DNA of 64,000 bases from an uncultured Prevotellaceae bacterium (GTDB lineage Bacteria > Bacteroidota > Bacteroidia > Bacteroidales > Bacteroidaceae), in contig CALDLA010000050.1 of NCBI GenBank assembly GCA_937898415.1, forward strand, positions 1 to 64,000, given 5' to 3'. A program made the position numbers and the translations under genes. Of this stretch, positions 63,299-64,000 are shown piece after piece; position 1 is the stretch's first letter, and each line of letters begins with the position of its first letter. Below the pieces are notes generated by a model, which was given only the letters and a program-made list of their open reading frames with translations, made no database searches and was not told the origin of the DNA.

Positions 63299-63346
63299 GA
63301 GAGCTCGCTCGCACTTCCGAACGTGAGCAAGCTCGAGCGAAGCTCA
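63299..63346. repeat. CTCGAG-rich inverted repeats
   Basis: GAGCTCGCTCG (63301-63311) faces CGAGCGAAGCTC (63334-63345), an inverted repeat broken by one base, with GCTCGAGC as a palindrome at 63331-63338. It may be a decayed member of the palindrome-array family. The stretch 63180-63298 shows no gene or clear signal. Confidence 0.4.
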
Positions 63347-63374
63347 AGTTCGTAGTGAAGTAGGCCGCGCATCT

Positions 63375-63483
63375 CCCCTCCCTTGTAGGGGAGGGGTTGG
63401 GGGTGGGGTCAGAAACTTCAAACTCTGCGGCGGGGAAAGACAATACAGACCCCACCCCCAGCCCCTCCCCTTGAAGGGAGGGG
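63375..63483. repeat. GC-rich long inverted repeat
   Basis: Arms of 36 nt at 63375-63410 and 63448-63483 are complementary at 33 of 36 positions, around a 37-nt loop. Each arm also contains its own shorter inverted repeat (CCCCTCCC...GGGGAGGGG). No target-site duplication is seen. Similar C-rich inverted repeats are scattered in many Bacteroidetes genomes; their origin as small mobile repeats is inference. Confidence 0.8.
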
Positions 63484-63528
63484 AAAGGCTACGGGTAGGC
63501 GACCGCAGGTCGGGAATGAGCGGCGGCA

Positions 63529-63840
63529 GAAAGCCCCGACGAGAGGCAGAATCGACCCTCATTTCTGGACGGCGTACCCCTACGGGAGGCAGAATCGACC
63601 CTCAAGTCTGGCTTCCGCATGGCGCGGAAAGCAGAAATGACCCTCAAGTCTGGCTTCCGCGTGGCGCGGAAAGCAGAAATGACCCTCAATTCTAGCTTCC
63701 GCGTGGCGCGGAAAGCAGAAATGACCCTCAAGTCTGGCTTCCGCGTGGCGCGGAAAGCAGAAATGACCCTCAAGGCAGACTTCCGCGTGGCGCGGAAAGC
63801 AGAATCGACCCTCCAGGCAGACTTCCGGGAGCCCCGGAAG
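63529..63840. repeat. 42-bp tandem hairpin repeats
   Basis: About eight units of 42 bp. TTCCG starts at 63613, 63655, 63697, 63739, 63781 and 63823, exactly 42 bp apart, and two more decayed units precede (63529, 63571). The complete units contain TTCCGCG-TGG-CGCGGAA (7-bp stem, 3-nt loop), then AAGCAGAAATGACCCTCAAG or a variant. As 42 is divisible by three, ORFs with 14-residue repeats stay open on both strands; I do not take them as genes. Confidence 0.9.
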
Positions 63841-63878
63841 AAAAATCCGCGAGACGCATTGTCGTTTCGCGGATTTTT
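63841..63878 (+). terminator. hairpin with U-run, overlapping a promoter
   Basis: AAAAATCCGCGA (63841-63852) pairs perfectly with TCGCGGATTTTT (63867-63878) around a 14-nt loop. On either strand it ends in T, so it may be bidirectional. The -33 box of the next promoter is in the loop. Confidence 0.7.
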
Positions 63879-63888
63879 CTTAACTTTG
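63859..63888 (+). promoter_or_regulatory. promoter of the last gene
   Basis: TTG at 63859-63861, 19 bp, TAACTTTG at 63881-63888. Leader about 20 nt to the ATG at 63916. Confidence 0.65.
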
Positions 63889-63915
63889 CAACCAGAATAC
63901 TAACCAACCAGCAAT

Positions 63916-64000
63916 ATGAAACAGACCATCCTTACCCTCCTCGTCGCCCTCTGCGCCCTCGCAGGGACGGCAACCACGGCCCGGGCCGAGAGCAAGACAG
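63916..64000 (+). CDS. start of a secreted protein (cut by window end)
   Basis: Only the first 28 codons are in the window. KQTILTLLVALCALAGTATT is a clear signal peptide, probably cleaved after ARA in the following TARAES, so the product is exported. The function cannot be told. Confidence 0.7.
   Translation, partial: MKQTILTLLVALCALAGTATTARAESKT

Noticed and set aside
63529..63840. Possible CRISPR array or coding minisatellite
   Set aside because: The units lack unique spacers, and ORFs exist on both strands only because 42 is divisible by three. No start signal or known domain supports a protein.

Overview
The window looks like a chromosome segment from a Prevotella-type member of the Bacteroidales. 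The evidence is the promoter style (a -33 TTG/TTTG box, about 20 bp, then a TAnnTTTG -7 box, found many times and with little Shine-Dalgarno signal), a giant BspA-type leucine-rich-repeat surface protein with a Prevotella-like C-terminal tail, DUF4494 and DUF4422 proteins, and a small peptide starting MKKTYIAP. All functional calls come from reading the sequence and from family knowledge. No database search was run.

Layout. 1-3155: initiator tRNA, a TetR regulator with fabG, a perfect bidirectional terminator and xylulokinase. 3292-14779: a long plus-strand exopolysaccharide operon (receiver protein, polyprenyl-phosphate sugar transferase, TolC-like protein, Wzz-like protein with a degenerate P-loop, Wzy-like polymerase, four glycosyltransferase-type genes, an acyltransferase). 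14763-16420: cyclophilin plus butyrate kinase on the minus strand. 16549-24417: a candidate structured RNA resembling 6S, then the 2,471-residue BspA-like protein and a 56-residue peptide.

24418-40705: accessory region. It begins with two palindrome arrays and a decayed helix-turn-helix gene. A 13 kb minus-strand defence operon follows: SNF2-like helicase, DUF4391, Bro-N/Fic fusion, type III Mod, RhuM, type III Res, a hypothetical gene, a VbhA-like antitoxin, a truncated second RhuM, DUF6155 and a winged-helix-like protein. A HipBA pair lies beyond it. Mod and Res form a recognisable type III restriction-modification core. The helicase, DUF4391, Fic and RhuM genes are spaced as part of the same transcript.

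41194-54060: a second surface-polysaccharide locus (Wzm/Wzt ABC exporter, acyltransferases, fucosyltransferase-like protein, LtaS-like phosphotransferase, four GT2 enzymes, UDP-galactopyranose mutase). 53993-57370: two paralogous acyl-CoA/AMP ligases transcribed together with two acyltransferases. 57387-62447: LolE-like permease, aminotransferase, pseudokinase, DUF4494 and YggS. 62468-63120: PIN-domain toxin and antitoxin. 63121-64000: repeat-rich DNA and the start of a secreted protein.

The most unusual signal is non-coding. Three intergenic arrays (24486-24539, 24681-24788, 41001-41088) have different palindromic cores but the same 22-bp period. A fourth, with 42-bp units each carrying a 7-bp-stem hairpin, lies at 63529-63840.
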